This document shows, piece by piece, positions 34,522-43,457 of a stretch of 64,000 bases of DNA (the stretch's first letter is position 1; the number at the start of each line of letters is the position of its first letter). The translations under genes and the position numbers were made by a program. Below the pieces are notes generated by a model that made no database searches, had not been told where the DNA came from, and saw nothing but the letters and a program-made list of their open reading frames with translations. The stretch is from contig NZ_JAJSEC010000002.1 of assembly GCF_021272185.1 (NCBI RefSeq), positions 485,187-549,186 on the forward strand, read 5' to 3'. The DNA is from Roseivivax sp. GX 12232 (GTDB taxonomy: Bacteria; Pseudomonadota; Alphaproteobacteria; Rhodobacterales; Rhodobacteraceae).

Positions 34522-35202
34522 ATGAGCAAAACCAGCCCGCCGCCTGTGGCCAGCACCGAATCGCCCGCCGCCGCCAAGCGTGGCACGCTCTCGGGCCGCG
34601 CCTACGAGGCGCTCTCGACGATGATCGAACAGCGCCAGCTCGCCGCCGGAAGCGTCATCGTCGAACAGCAGATCGCCGACCTTCTGGGCATCTCGCGCAC
34701 GCCGCTCCGCCAGGCGCTGCAGCGGCTCGAGGCCGAGGGCGTGCTGGTCAAATCCGCCAACCGCTCCTTCCAGGTGCGCAAGGTCGAGCTGCGCGAATAC
34801 CTGCAAAGCCTGAAGGTGCGCGAGCTGCTCGAGGCCGAGGCCGCGGCGCTTTGCGTCGACCGGGTCGACCCCGCCGACATCCAGCGCGCCCGCGAGACCC
34901 TGCACGCGGTCGAGACCCGCAGGCCCTACGACATGCTGGCGCATTGGCGCTCGGACGACGAGGTGCACGGGCTCTTCATCGAGAACTGCGGCAACCGGGT
35001 GATGGCCGACATGATCCACGCGTTGCGCGCGGGCACCAAGATGTTCGAGATCGACCGACTGGCCGAACGGCTCGAGCCCGACAGCCGCCAGCACGCCGCG
35101 ATCCTCGACGCGCTCGAGACCCGCGACGCCCGCGCCGCGCGCAAGGCCGTGGGCGGCCACATCCGCTCGCTTTTCCGCTTCGCGATCGAGACGGTGTCGT
35201 AA
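34522..35202 (+). CDS. GntR family transcriptional regulator, FCD type
   Basis: A 226-residue regulator. The N-terminal winged helix (about residues 22-90) has LAAGSVIVEQQIADLLGISRTPLRQALQRLEAEGVL. The C-terminal all-helical FCD ligand domain has RELLEAEAAALC, LHAVE and a metal-binding histidine set (DDEVHGLFIENCGN, QHAAILDALE, GGHIRSLF). I chose the ATG at 34522 because GAAGAG lies 8 bases upstream; an earlier ATG at 34399 in the same frame adds 41 non-conserved residues. It diverges from the catabolic operon and is its probable regulator. Confidence 0.9.
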   Translation: MSKTSPPPVASTESPAAAKRGTLSGRAYEALSTMIEQRQLAAGSVIVEQQIADLLGISRTPLRQALQRLEAEGVLVKSANRSFQVRKVELREYLQSLKVRELLEAEAAALCVDRVDPADIQRARETLHAVETRRPYDMLAHWRSDDEVHGLFIENCGNRVMADMIHALRAGTKMFEIDRLAERLEPDSRQHAAILDALETRDARAARKAVGGHIRSLFRFAIETVS

Positions 35203-35210
35203 GGGCGCGC

Positions 35211-35232
35211 CGCGCCCCTTGCGAGGGGCGCG
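35211..35232. terminator. Shared hairpin between convergent genes
   Basis: CGCGCCCC (35211-35218) and GGGGCGCG (35225-35232) form a perfect 8-bp stem with a 6-base loop, exactly between the stops of the GntR gene and the spermidine-synthase-like gene. No U-rich tail follows on either side, so it may be a weak bidirectional terminator. Confidence 0.45.
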
Positions 35233-36684
35233 TTACCGGTGCCCGCTCCACCCGCGGTCGTCGGTGAAGGCGCGCGCCTGCGAGATCTGCACGGCGGCGT
35301 AATCCTCCGGCATCGCCTCCAGCGGCGCGATCGGCGCATCCGAGGCGACCAGCACGATATTGGCGCGGCCGGTTTGCCAGAGCGGGCTCTGGACGGCGCG
35401 CACATGCGGGTAGAGCTCGGCCAGGATAGCGTGGATGCCCCGGGCGAGCCGCCCGTCCGGATAGTCCAAGAGGTTCACATAGACCGGCCCGTCGACGATC
35501 TCCCGCAGCCGGGCATAGGTCTCCAGCGTGGCGAGATGCGCCGGCACCGAGCCCGAGGAGAAGGCGTCCATCACCGCCGCGTCGAAGCGCCGGTCGGTCT
35601 CGTTGATGACGACCCGCCCGTCCGCGTGCCGGATCTTTAGCCGCCCGTCGCCGGGGTCCGCCTCGTCGCCGAGCATAACACCGGTCCTCTCGATCATCGC
35701 GCCGGCCTCGGGCAGGTGGCGGCGGACCACCTCGGTGACCAGCGGGTCGATCTCCACCGCCAGCGCGCGGGCCGCGGGGCGGTCGTCCAGAAGCCGCGTC
35801 GGCAGGCTGTAGCCCCCGCCGCCGATGAATAGCACCGAGGGCGCGGGCCCGAGGTCGCGGTCCATGCGCTGCCAGAGCCATTGCGTGTAGCTCAGGACCA
35901 GCCCGTCCTCCGGCCCCTCGCCCGGCCGTTCGGCGGCCTGGGCGGTGCCGTCCGAGACCAGGTAGGTGGCGCTGCCCTGTTGCGCCACGTCGATGCAGGA
36001 GAGCCCGGACTCGTAGCGGCAGATCGGCCCGGGCAGGAGCGAGGCGCCGACCAGGAGCACGGTCGCCACGATCGCATTGATCCCCGGCGCCTCGTGCCGG
36101 GCCCCGCGGTCGGCCGCGCGCAGGACCGGCAGGCAGGCCAGCGCCACCGCGCCGCAAAGCGTGAAGGTCGCCGCCGAGCCGATCAGCGGCAGGGTCACGA
36201 AGCCCGAGAGCACCGCCCCCGCGATGGCCCCCACCGAACCCGCCGCCAGCACCACGCCCAGCGAGGAGCCCTCGCGCCCCGGGCGCGCCTCGACGGCCAG
36301 CTTGGCGAGGAAGGGCGACGGCAGCGTGACCAGCACCGAGGCCGGGAAGAAGGCCACCAGGACCGAGATGACCATGCCCGCCGTGCCCCGCGCGCCCAGC
36401 GTGTAGACCAGCCCCAGTATCACCGGCGAGAGCGCCATGAGCGCCGCCGTCGCCAGGAGCGCCTTGCGGATCGCCGAGAGCGCCGCGGGCCGCTCGCGCT
36501 CCGCGATCAGCCCGCCGAGCGCGCTGCCCAGCGAAAAGCCCGCGAGGACCGTGGCGATCACCGTGGTCCAGGTCAAAAGCGAGGTGCCGAAGAAGGGCGC
36601 CAGCACCCGGCCCGCCGCGATCTCGTAGGTCAGCCCGACCGCCGAGAGGACAAGGATGAGCGCGATGATGGTCCAGAAGCGCAT
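35233..36684 (-). CDS. Membrane-fused spermidine synthase-like protein
   Basis: A 483-residue protein with a membrane half and a soluble methyltransferase-like half. Residues 1-215 have about six or seven helices of MFS-like spacing, starting LTYEIAAGRVLAPFFGTSLLTWT. Residues about 280-480 form the polyamine-synthase Rossmann domain: VLFIGGGGYSLPTRLL, AVEIDPLVTEVVRR and DAAVMDAFSSGSVPAHLAT. The catalytic acid region (D-x-F) is present, but such membrane-fused homologs often do not make polyamines. It is transcribed alone. Confidence 0.85.
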   Translation of the reverse strand: MRFWTIIALILVLSAVGLTYEIAAGRVLAPFFGTSLLTWTTVIATVLAGFSLGSALGGLIAERERPAALSAIRKALLATAALMALSPVILGLVYTLGARGTAGMVISVLVAFFPASVLVTLPSPFLAKLAVEARPGREGSSLGVVLAAGSVGAIAGAVLSGFVTLPLIGSAATFTLCGAVALACLPVLRAADRGARHEAPGINAIVATVLLVGASLLPGPICRYESGLSCIDVAQQGSATYLVSDGTAQAAERPGEGPEDGLVLSYTQWLWQRMDRDLGPAPSVLFIGGGGYSLPTRLLDDRPAARALAVEIDPLVTEVVRRHLPEAGAMIERTGVMLGDEADPGDGRLKIRHADGRVVINETDRRFDAAVMDAFSSGSVPAHLATLETYARLREIVDGPVYVNLLDYPDGRLARGIHAILAELYPHVRAVQSPLWQTGRANIVLVASDAPIAPLEAMPEDYAAVQISQARAFTDDRGWSGHR

Positions 36685-36853
36685 GGGGTCTCCCTCGGGC
36701 GGCGCTGTGTCGATGACGTGCGGTGCTATGTGGGGCCCCGGGCGTCGAGGTCACGGAGCGGATGGGGCGTTTGGCAGTTAAGCGGGCCGGACGCGGCATC
36801 GGGGGGAAACGCCCCCTGCCCCGGACAGCCCCCGACCGCCGCCGCGCGCCCGC

Positions 36854-37513
36854 TCAGCCCTCTCCCTCGGGCGTCTTCAACGCACCGCGCACCACGGCGC
36901 GGGCGGCCTCGCGGCGCAGCATGTCCTGGCCGGCCTCCTCGAAGAGCGCGTTGCCGAAATTGGCCGCGAAGGTCGTGCGGTTCGAGACGTTGAAGAAGCT
37001 CATCGCGCTGATCTGCCAGTGCAGCGCCAGGGCCGAGACGTCGGGCCGGAACAGCCCGGCCTCGATCCCCGCCTGGCAGATGCGCTCCAACATGCGGATG
37101 GCGCCGACGTTCTGCTCGGCGAAGCGGTCGGATTCCGCGATGTGGCAGCCGCCGTGGATGTTCTCGACCATCACCAGGCGGATGAAATCGGGATGCGCCC
37201 GGTGGTGGTCGAAGGTGAACTCGGCGAGCTTCTGCAAGGCCGCGTCCGGCGCCAGCCCGTCGATGTCGAGCTCGGCCTCGGCGGCGCGGACCTCGGCATA
37301 GGCGTCCTCGAGCACCGCGCGGTAGAGCGATTCCTTGTCGCCGAAATAGTAGAAGACCATCCGCTTCGAGGTCTTGGTGCGCGCCGTGATGTCCTCGATC
37401 CGCGTGCGGGAGAGGCCCCCGCGGGCGAACTCCTCGCGCGCCACGCGCAGGATGTCGGCCTTCACCGCTTCGGGATTCTGCTTCCAGCTCCGTGACTTGG
37501 CGGTCTCGTTCAC
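36854..37513 (-). CDS. TetR family regulator of the quinate/shikimate unit
   Basis: A 219-residue TetR regulator. The helix-turn-helix covers about residues 12-58: ILRVAREEFARGGLSRTRIEDIT then TSKRMVFYYFGDKESLYRAV. The C-terminal ligand domain contains HHRAHPDFIRLVMVENIHGG. The chosen start is GTG at 37511-37513 with GGAGGG 8 bases upstream; a start at ATG 37582 would run into the operator. It is divergent from the shikimate/quinate catabolic genes and probably represses them, and itself, until an aromatic-pathway intermediate binds. Confidence 0.88.
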   Translation of the reverse strand: MNETAKSRSWKQNPEAVKADILRVAREEFARGGLSRTRIEDITARTKTSKRMVFYYFGDKESLYRAVLEDAYAEVRAAEAELDIDGLAPDAALQKLAEFTFDHHRAHPDFIRLVMVENIHGGCHIAESDRFAEQNVGAIRMLERICQAGIEAGLFRPDVSALALHWQISAMSFFNVSNRTTFAANFGNALFEEAGQDMLRREAARAVVRGALKTPEGEG

Positions 37514-37563
37514 CTGTCGTCCCTCCAGCCGTCCACCCCTGGTCGCTGCGCGCAGTTCAGCAC

Positions 37564-37614
37564 AATTAACCCGCGGGATCAATTCCGTTGACAGAATTAA
37601 CCTGCGGGTTCATT
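37564..37614 (+). promoter_or_regulatory. Tandem TetR operators overlapping the catabolic promoter
   Basis: The sequence AATTAACCYGCGGGWTCA occurs twice, at 37564 and 37595, with starts exactly 31 bases apart (about three helical turns). Each is an imperfect inverted repeat around GC(G). The second copy overlaps a promoter: TTGACA at 37588-37593 and a weak CATTTT at 37611-37616, 17 bases apart. This fits repression of the downstream operon by the adjacent TetR protein. Confidence 0.7.
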
Positions 37615-37654
37615 TTGAGCGTCAGAATCACTTCGGCAAAAGACGGAGGGCGGC

Positions 37655-38551
37655 GTGGCGCAGCTCGACAGACCCCGAGAGACCCTGCTGGCCGGCCTGA
37701 TCGGCCGGGGCATCGCGGCCTCGCGCACGCCGCGCATGCATATGGCGGAAGGCGGCGCGCAGGGGCTCTCGTCGGTCTACCGGATCCTCGACATGGACGC
37801 CCCGGAGCGCGCCGAACTGTCGCTCTCGGACATGCTGAAGGCCGCCGAGGCCAGCGGCTTCGACGGGCTGAACGTGACCTACCCCTTCAAGATCGAGGTC
37901 ATGGGCCTTCTTGACGATCTTTCCGAGAACGCCCGCACCATCGGCGCGGTGAACACGGTGGTGCTGAAGGACGGCCGCCGGGTCGGGCACAACACCGATC
38001 TCTGGGGCTTCGCGCAGAGCTTCCGCACCGGCCTGCCCGAGGTCCCGCGCGACCACGCCCTGCTGATCGGCGCGGGCGGCGCCGGGGTCGCGGTGGCCCA
38101 TGCGCTGGCCGATTGCGGCGTGCGGCGGCTCTCGATCCACGACAGCGATCCCGACCGGGCCGAGCGGCTCGCCGCGCAGGTCGCGGCCAACCGCCCCGAG
38201 ACCACGACCGCCGCGGTCGCGGACCTAGCCGCGCTCTTCGAGACCGACCGGCCCGACGGCCTTGTCAACGCGACGCCCATGGGCATGGCCAAGCTGCCCG
38301 GCATGGCGCTGCCGGCCGCCCTTCTCGATCCCGCGCTCTGGGTCGCGGACATCGTCTATTTCCCGCTCGAGACCGAGCTTCTGCGCGCCGCCCGCGCCGC
38401 GGGCTGCCGGGTCCTGCCGGGGTCCGGCATGGCGGTCTTGCAGGCCGTCCGTGCCTTCGAGCTTTTCACCGGCCGGCCCGCCGATCCCGCGCGCATGGCC
38501 GCCACTTTCGACACTTTCGATCACCCCGCCCCTATCGCGGCGGGCACCTGA
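37655..38551 (+). CDS. Quinate/shikimate dehydrogenase (NAD type)
   Basis: A 298-residue shikimate-dehydrogenase-fold enzyme. Substrate-binding residues include SRTPRMH, NVTYPFKIEVM (catalytic lysine) and GHNTDLWGF (catalytic aspartate). The nucleotide loop is GAGGAGVAV. The second Rossmann strand ends in HDSD rather than the NRT typical of biosynthetic NADP-dependent AroE, so I infer NAD use and a catabolic role in oxidising shikimate or quinate. The start is GTG at 37655 after GGAGGG. It opens the operon with the TRAP and dehydratase genes. Confidence 0.87.
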   Translation: MAQLDRPRETLLAGLIGRGIAASRTPRMHMAEGGAQGLSSVYRILDMDAPERAELSLSDMLKAAEASGFDGLNVTYPFKIEVMGLLDDLSENARTIGAVNTVVLKDGRRVGHNTDLWGFAQSFRTGLPEVPRDHALLIGAGGAGVAVAHALADCGVRRLSIHDSDPDRAERLAAQVAANRPETTTAAVADLAALFETDRPDGLVNATPMGMAKLPGMALPAALLDPALWVADIVYFPLETELLRAARAAGCRVLPGSGMAVLQAVRAFELFTGRPADPARMAATFDTFDHPAPIAAGT

Positions 38552-38574
38552 GAACGCAAAAGGGAGGAGCATCC

Positions 38575-39585
38575 ATGCGTATCGAACCGAAAACCCTGAT
38601 TGGCGTTGCCGCGCTTTGCGGCACGCTGGTCGCCGGCGCGGCCTCGGCCCAGACCCTGCGGGTCGCCCACGTGGACCCCGACGACTGGACCGGGTCGAAG
38701 AAGGGCGCCGCCGCGCAAATCTTCAAGAACATCGTCGAGGGCGAGACCGACATGACGGTCGAGCTGTTCCCCGCAGGCGCGCTCGGCAACGAGGACGAGC
38801 TGATCGCCCAGGCGCAGGACAACCTCACCCAGGTCGTGCTGGTCTCGGGCGCCATGTCCAAGGTCTGCCCGGCCGCCTCGGTGCTTGACATCCCCTATAC
38901 CTTCCCCTCGGCCCCGGTGGCCTGGGAGGTCCTCGACGGGGAGTTCGGCCAGGCCCTCGGCCAGCACTGCCTGGAGGAGACCGGGTTGCGCACGCTGGCC
39001 TATGGCGAGACCGGCTTCCGCAACTTCACCAACAACACCCGCGAGATCCGCAGCCCCGCGGACATGGAGGGCCTGAAGTTCCGGGTCCAGCCCATTCCGC
39101 TTTATGTCGAGATGGTCGAGGGCCTCGGCGGGGAACCGACCCCGATCGCCTGGACCGAGCTGCCGAACGCGCTTTCGACCGGCGTGGTCGACGGGCAGGA
39201 GAACCCGGTCGGCGTGATCTACAACAACGGCCTGCACAAGCTGCAGAGCTACATGACGCTCGACGGCCACGTCTATGCCGCCGACTTCATCCTGATCTCG
39301 GACGAGTTCTTCCAGGGTCTCGACCCGGCCCAGCAGGAGGTCGTGCAGAAGGCCGCCTCGGTCGCGGGCACCATGGGCCGCGCGATCCAGCAGTGGAACA
39401 CCGCCGAGGGCGTGACCAAGGTGCAGGCCGAGGGCATGCAGGTCTATTCGCCGACCGCCGAGGAACTGCAGGTCTTCGCCGACCAGGCGCAGCCCGCCGT
39501 GGTGGACTACCTGCGCGGCGAGCTGGGCGACGACGCCGAGTGGATCGACCGGCTGCAAAGCGCGCTTGCCGCCGCCACCGAATGA
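38575..39585 (+). CDS. TRAP transporter solute-binding protein, DctP family
   Basis: A 336-residue periplasmic protein with a signal peptide ending near ASAQT (residue 25-26). DctP features are GAAAQIFKNIVEGETDMTVELFPAGALGNEDELI, GLKFRVQPIPLYVEMVEGLGGEPTPIAWTELPNAL and VVDGQENPV; the arginine of FRVQ binds the ligand carboxylate. The ATG at 38575 follows GGGAGGA. The ligand is probably quinate, shikimate or 3-dehydroshikimate, from context. Confidence 0.92.
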   Translation: MRIEPKTLIGVAALCGTLVAGAASAQTLRVAHVDPDDWTGSKKGAAAQIFKNIVEGETDMTVELFPAGALGNEDELIAQAQDNLTQVVLVSGAMSKVCPAASVLDIPYTFPSAPVAWEVLDGEFGQALGQHCLEETGLRTLAYGETGFRNFTNNTREIRSPADMEGLKFRVQPIPLYVEMVEGLGGEPTPIAWTELPNALSTGVVDGQENPVGVIYNNGLHKLQSYMTLDGHVYAADFILISDEFFQGLDPAQQEVVQKAASVAGTMGRAIQQWNTAEGVTKVQAEGMQVYSPTAEELQVFADQAQPAVVDYLRGELGDDAEWIDRLQSALAAATE

Positions 39586-39656
39586 CCGGACCCCGGCCCG
39601 TGCGGCGCGTGCACACCGCCGCGCCGCCCGGGCCGGGCAGACCTAGGGAGGAGACA

Positions 39657-40181
39657 ATGGACAGGATCAACGCAATCGCCCGCCGCGTGTTCGGCTTCGG
39701 CGCCGGGCTTTCGATGGCGCTGGTGTTCCTGGTGATCTTCGTCAATTCCACCCGCCGCTACCTGGTCGGGCGCTCCGTGCCCTGGGGCGAGGAGCTGCCC
39801 ATCTACCTCACGATCTACGGCGTGATGTTCGGCCTGGCGCTCGCCTATCTGCACGACGCGCATATCCGCTTCACCATCCTCGTCGACATGCTGCCGGCCC
39901 GCGCCAAGCGGCGGCTCTTCATGGTCGCCGATGCGGTGACCGTCGTCTCGGGCCTGGCGCTGGCCTATGCGGGCCACCTCTTCGCGGTGCGCCGCGGCGA
40001 TGTCGACGCCTCGGGCCTCAAGGCCACGGCGGACGCGCTGGCCAGCACCACGGGCATCGAGGCCCTGGTCTGGCTCGGCCGCGTCGGCCCCTATCAATAC
40101 GCGATCGCCTTCGGCGGGCTAATCCTCGCCATCGCCGCCGCCCTGAAACTCGCCGAGCGCGCCCGCGCCCCGGAGGTCTGA
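39657..40181 (+). CDS. TRAP transporter small permease, DctQ family
   Basis: A 174-residue inner-membrane protein with four helices. The family motif is NSTRRYLVGRSVPWGEELPIYLTIYGVMFG, followed by DAHIRFTILVDMLP. The ATG at 39657 is preceded by AGGGAGGAG. It lies between the DctP and DctM genes as usual. Confidence 0.92.
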   Translation: MDRINAIARRVFGFGAGLSMALVFLVIFVNSTRRYLVGRSVPWGEELPIYLTIYGVMFGLALAYLHDAHIRFTILVDMLPARAKRRLFMVADAVTVVSGLALAYAGHLFAVRRGDVDASGLKATADALASTTGIEALVWLGRVGPYQYAIAFGGLILAIAAALKLAERARAPEV

Positions 40182-40184
40182 TCC

Positions 40185-41459
40185 ATGGTCTATGCCGTCC
40201 TCATCGTCGGGCTGCTGGCCGGCGTCCCCATCGCCATCGCCATCGTCGCCGCGCTCCTGGTCTTCATGTCCACGGGCGAGGCCCCCTATACCCTGCGCAT
40301 CGTGCCGACCGAGATGTTCAAGGGGCTGAACTCCTTCCCGCTCCTGGCCATCCCGCTTTTCGTGCTGGCGGGCGAGGTGATGAACGAATCCGGCATCACC
40401 TCGCGGATCATCGCCTTCGCCAATGTGATCGTCGGGCGGCTGCGGGCCGGGCTGGCGCTGGTCAACATCTGGGCCTCGGTGATCTTCGCCGGGCTCTCCG
40501 GCTCCGCCGTGGCCGACACATCGGCCATCGGCCGGGTCTTCATCCCCGAGATGGAGAAACGCGGCTACGACCGCAGTTTCGCCGCCGCGCTGACCGCCGC
40601 CTCCTCGGTGATCGGCCCGATCATCCCGCCCTCGATCCCGGTGATCATCTACGCGCTGATCGTCTCGGGCGTCTCGGTGCCCGCGCTCTTCATGGCGGGC
40701 GTGGTGCCGGGCATCCTGCTGGCCATCTTCCTGTCGATCTACGTCATGGCGACGGTCAAGGTCGACCCAAGCAAGGACATGGGCGCGCTGGACGAGACGC
40801 CCGCCGGCACCGCGCTCCTGCAGGGGATCCTGCCGCTGCTGATGCCGGTCTTCGTGGTGGGCTCGATCCTCCTGGGCGTGGTGACCCCGACCGAGGCCGC
40901 GAGCTTCGCCGTCGCCTATGCGCTTGTCCTGGGCCTCGTCGTCTACCGCAAGATCCAGCTCTCGGCCCTGCCGCGCATCTTCTCGGGCGCGATGAAGGAC
41001 AGCGCGATCATCCTGATCATCATCGCCGCGGTCTCGGCCGGGAACTGGCTTCTGACCTACAACCGCGTGCCCAACATGCTGACCGACTGGGTGCTCGGCA
41101 ATGTCGACAGCCAGACCACCTTCCTTCTGGCGGTGATCCTGCTGTTCCTCTTCGTCGGGCTCTTCCTCGAGGGCATCGCGGCCATGCTGGTGCTGGTGCC
41201 GATCCTGCACCCGATCGCGGTCTCGCTCGGTGTCGACCCGGTGCATTTCGGCATCCTGGTCATCTTCAACCTGATGATCGGCCTGATCACCCCGCCCCTG
41301 GGCCTGTGCCTCTTCGTCGCCGAGGGGGTGGCGCAGGTCGGCATGGCCCGGCTGATCCGGGCGATCATGCCGCTTTTCCTGGTCGAGGTGCTGGTGCTGA
41401 TCATCCTGACCTTCGTGCCGCAGACGGTGATCTGGCTGCCGCGCGCGCTGGGCTACTGA
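40185..41459 (+). CDS. TRAP transporter large permease, DctM family
   Basis: A 424-residue protein with about twelve membrane helices that carries sodium-driven transport. Signature segments are IPLFVLAGEVMNESGIT, GLSGSAVADTSAIGRVFIPEMEKRGY, IIPPSIPVIIYALI, LGVVTPTEAASFAV and HFGILVIFNLMIGLITPPLGLCLFV. It starts 3 bases after the DctQ gene and is 19 bases before the dehydratase gene. Confidence 0.94.
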   Translation: MVYAVLIVGLLAGVPIAIAIVAALLVFMSTGEAPYTLRIVPTEMFKGLNSFPLLAIPLFVLAGEVMNESGITSRIIAFANVIVGRLRAGLALVNIWASVIFAGLSGSAVADTSAIGRVFIPEMEKRGYDRSFAAALTAASSVIGPIIPPSIPVIIYALIVSGVSVPALFMAGVVPGILLAIFLSIYVMATVKVDPSKDMGALDETPAGTALLQGILPLLMPVFVVGSILLGVVTPTEAASFAVAYALVLGLVVYRKIQLSALPRIFSGAMKDSAIILIIIAAVSAGNWLLTYNRVPNMLTDWVLGNVDSQTTFLLAVILLFLFVGLFLEGIAAMLVLVPILHPIAVSLGVDPVHFGILVIFNLMIGLITPPLGLCLFVAEGVAQVGMARLIRAIMPLFLVEVLVLIILTFVPQTVIWLPRALGY

Positions 41460-41478
41460 GCGACAGGGAGAACCGCGC

Positions 41479-43371
41479 ATGAAGACCTCCATCGCCACGG
41501 TCTCGATCTCGGGCGCGCTGCCGGAAAAGCTCGAGGCCATCGCCAAGGCCGGTTTCGACGGGATCGAGATCTTCGAGCAGGATTTCATCGCCCATGACGG
41601 CGGCCCCGCCGAGGTCGGCCGGATGGTGCGCGACCACGGGCTCGAGATCACGCTCTTCCAGCCGTTCCGTGACTTCGAATGCCTGCCCGAACCGCTGCGG
41701 GCCAAGGCCTTCGACCGGGCCCGGCGCAAGTTCGACCTGATGGGCGAGCTTGGCACCGACCTGATGCTGATCTGCTCCTCGGTGCATCCCGAGAGCCTTG
41801 GCGGGATCGACCGGGCGGCCGACGACCTGTCCGACCTGGGCGAGATCGCCCGCGCCCAGGGCATCCGCCTGGGCTACGAGGCGCTGGCTTGGGGCCGGCA
41901 CGTCAACGACCACCGCGACGCCTGGGAGATCGTGCGCCGCGCCGATCACCCCAACGTCGGGCTGATCCTCGACAGCTTCCACACGCTGGGCCGCCGCCTC
42001 TCGCCCGAGTCGATCCGCGCGATCCCGGGCGACCGCATCTTCTTCGTGCAACTGGCCGACGCGCCCGCGATCGAGATGGACCTGCTCTACTGGTCGCGCC
42101 ACTTCCGCAACATGCCCGGCGAGGGCGACCTCGACGTGGCGGGCTTCTGCCGCGCCGTGGCCGCGACCGGCTACGACGGGCCGATGAGCCTGGAGATCTT
42201 CAACGACCAGTTCCGCGGCAGCGACCCGCGGGTCGTGGCGGGCGACGGCTATCGCGCGCTGACGGCGGTGATGGACGAGGTGCGCCGGGCCGAGCCGGAC
42301 ACGCCGATGCCCCTGCCCGCGATCCCGCCGCGCGTGCAGGTCGAAGGCGTTGCCTTCCTCGAGTTCGCCGCCCGCCGGACGGACCTCGACCGCCTGTCGG
42401 ACACGCTCTCGGGCCTTGGCTTCGCCCGCGTCGGACGGCACCGGAACAAGGCGCTCGACCTCTGGCAGCAGGGCGCCGTCCGCATCGTCGTCAACGCCGA
42501 GGAGACCGGCCACGCCGCCCATGCCTGGAACGTGCGCGGCACCTCGATCTGCGACATCGGCCTGCGGGTCACCTCTGCCGCCGAGACGCTGGCGCGGGCC
42601 GAGGCGCTCGGCTCCAAGCCCTTCCGCCAGCCCACCGGGCCCGGCGAGCTGGACATCCCCGCGATCCGCGGCCTCGGCGGCTCGGTCCTGCATTTCATCG
42701 ACGGCGAAAGCGGTCTCGACCGGGTCTGGGAGGTCGAATTCCTGCCCGTCTCCGAAGAGGATCCCGCGCCCGGGGTCGGCATCACCGGCATCGACCACCT
42801 CGCCCAGACCATGTCCTACGAGGAGATGCTGAGCTGGACGCTGTTCTACACCACGCTTTTCGACATGGCGAAGACGCCCATGGTGGATGTGATCGACCCC
42901 GACGGGCTGGTGCGCAGCCAGGCCATCGAGAGCGCGGGCGGCGCCCTGCGCGTCACGCTGAACGGCGCCGCGACCCACCGCACCCTCGCCGGCAGCTTCC
43001 TTGCCGAGAGCTTCGGCGGCTCGGTGCAGCACGTGGCGCTGGCGACCGAGGATATCTTCGCCACCGCGGAAGCCCTCGCCGGGCGCGGTTTCGAGCCGTT
43101 GCCGATCCCCGAGAACTACTACAGCGACCTCGCCGCCCGCTTCGACCTGCCCGAGGGGCTGCTCGACCGGCTGCGGCGCTGGAACGTGCTTTACGACCGC
43201 GAGGGCGAGGCGGAATTCCTGCAGCTCTACTCCCGCGCCTTCGCCGGCGGCATGTTCTTCGAGATCGTGCAACGCGCCCCCGGCTACCGCGGCTTCGGCG
43301 GCCCCAACGCCCCGTTCCGCATCGCCGCGCAGAAGCGCCTGGCCCGGCCGAAGGGTATGCCGGCGGTGTGA
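41479..43371 (+). CDS. quiC: 3-dehydroshikimate dehydratase, QuiC type (TIM barrel fused to HPPD-like domain)
   Basis: Converts 3-dehydroshikimate to protocatechuate, feeding the beta-ketoadipate pathway. The 630-residue length and two-domain layout match pseudomonad QuiC. Residues 1-270 are a sugar-isomerase-like TIM barrel with metal ligands E134, D165, Q191 and E239. Residues about 285-630 are a vicinal-oxygen-chelate (4-hydroxyphenylpyruvate dioxygenase-like) domain that keeps the iron triad H440, H518 and E595. The second activity, if any, is not known from sequence. It ends the operon, giving shikimate to protocatechuate in two steps after uptake. Confidence 0.93.
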   Translation: MKTSIATVSISGALPEKLEAIAKAGFDGIEIFEQDFIAHDGGPAEVGRMVRDHGLEITLFQPFRDFECLPEPLRAKAFDRARRKFDLMGELGTDLMLICSSVHPESLGGIDRAADDLSDLGEIARAQGIRLGYEALAWGRHVNDHRDAWEIVRRADHPNVGLILDSFHTLGRRLSPESIRAIPGDRIFFVQLADAPAIEMDLLYWSRHFRNMPGEGDLDVAGFCRAVAATGYDGPMSLEIFNDQFRGSDPRVVAGDGYRALTAVMDEVRRAEPDTPMPLPAIPPRVQVEGVAFLEFAARRTDLDRLSDTLSGLGFARVGRHRNKALDLWQQGAVRIVVNAEETGHAAHAWNVRGTSICDIGLRVTSAAETLARAEALGSKPFRQPTGPGELDIPAIRGLGGSVLHFIDGESGLDRVWEVEFLPVSEEDPAPGVGITGIDHLAQTMSYEEMLSWTLFYTTLFDMAKTPMVDVIDPDGLVRSQAIESAGGALRVTLNGAATHRTLAGSFLAESFGGSVQHVALATEDIFATAEALAGRGFEPLPIPENYYSDLAARFDLPEGLLDRLRRWNVLYDREGEAEFLQLYSRAFAGGMFFEIVQRAPGYRGFGGPNAPFRIAAQKRLARPKGMPAV

Positions 43372-43457
43372 GGTCGGCGGTGGGCGGAGGCCCGCCGCGA
43401 TGCGGGGCGCATGCGGGTTCGCGATGCGCTGCCCCGCGCGACCCCCGCATACCGCAC

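Noticed and set aside
36690..36853. Small gene or terminator between the spermidine-synthase-like and TetR genes
   Set aside because: Only a weak G-run/C-run hairpin near 36800 and no supported ORF were seen.
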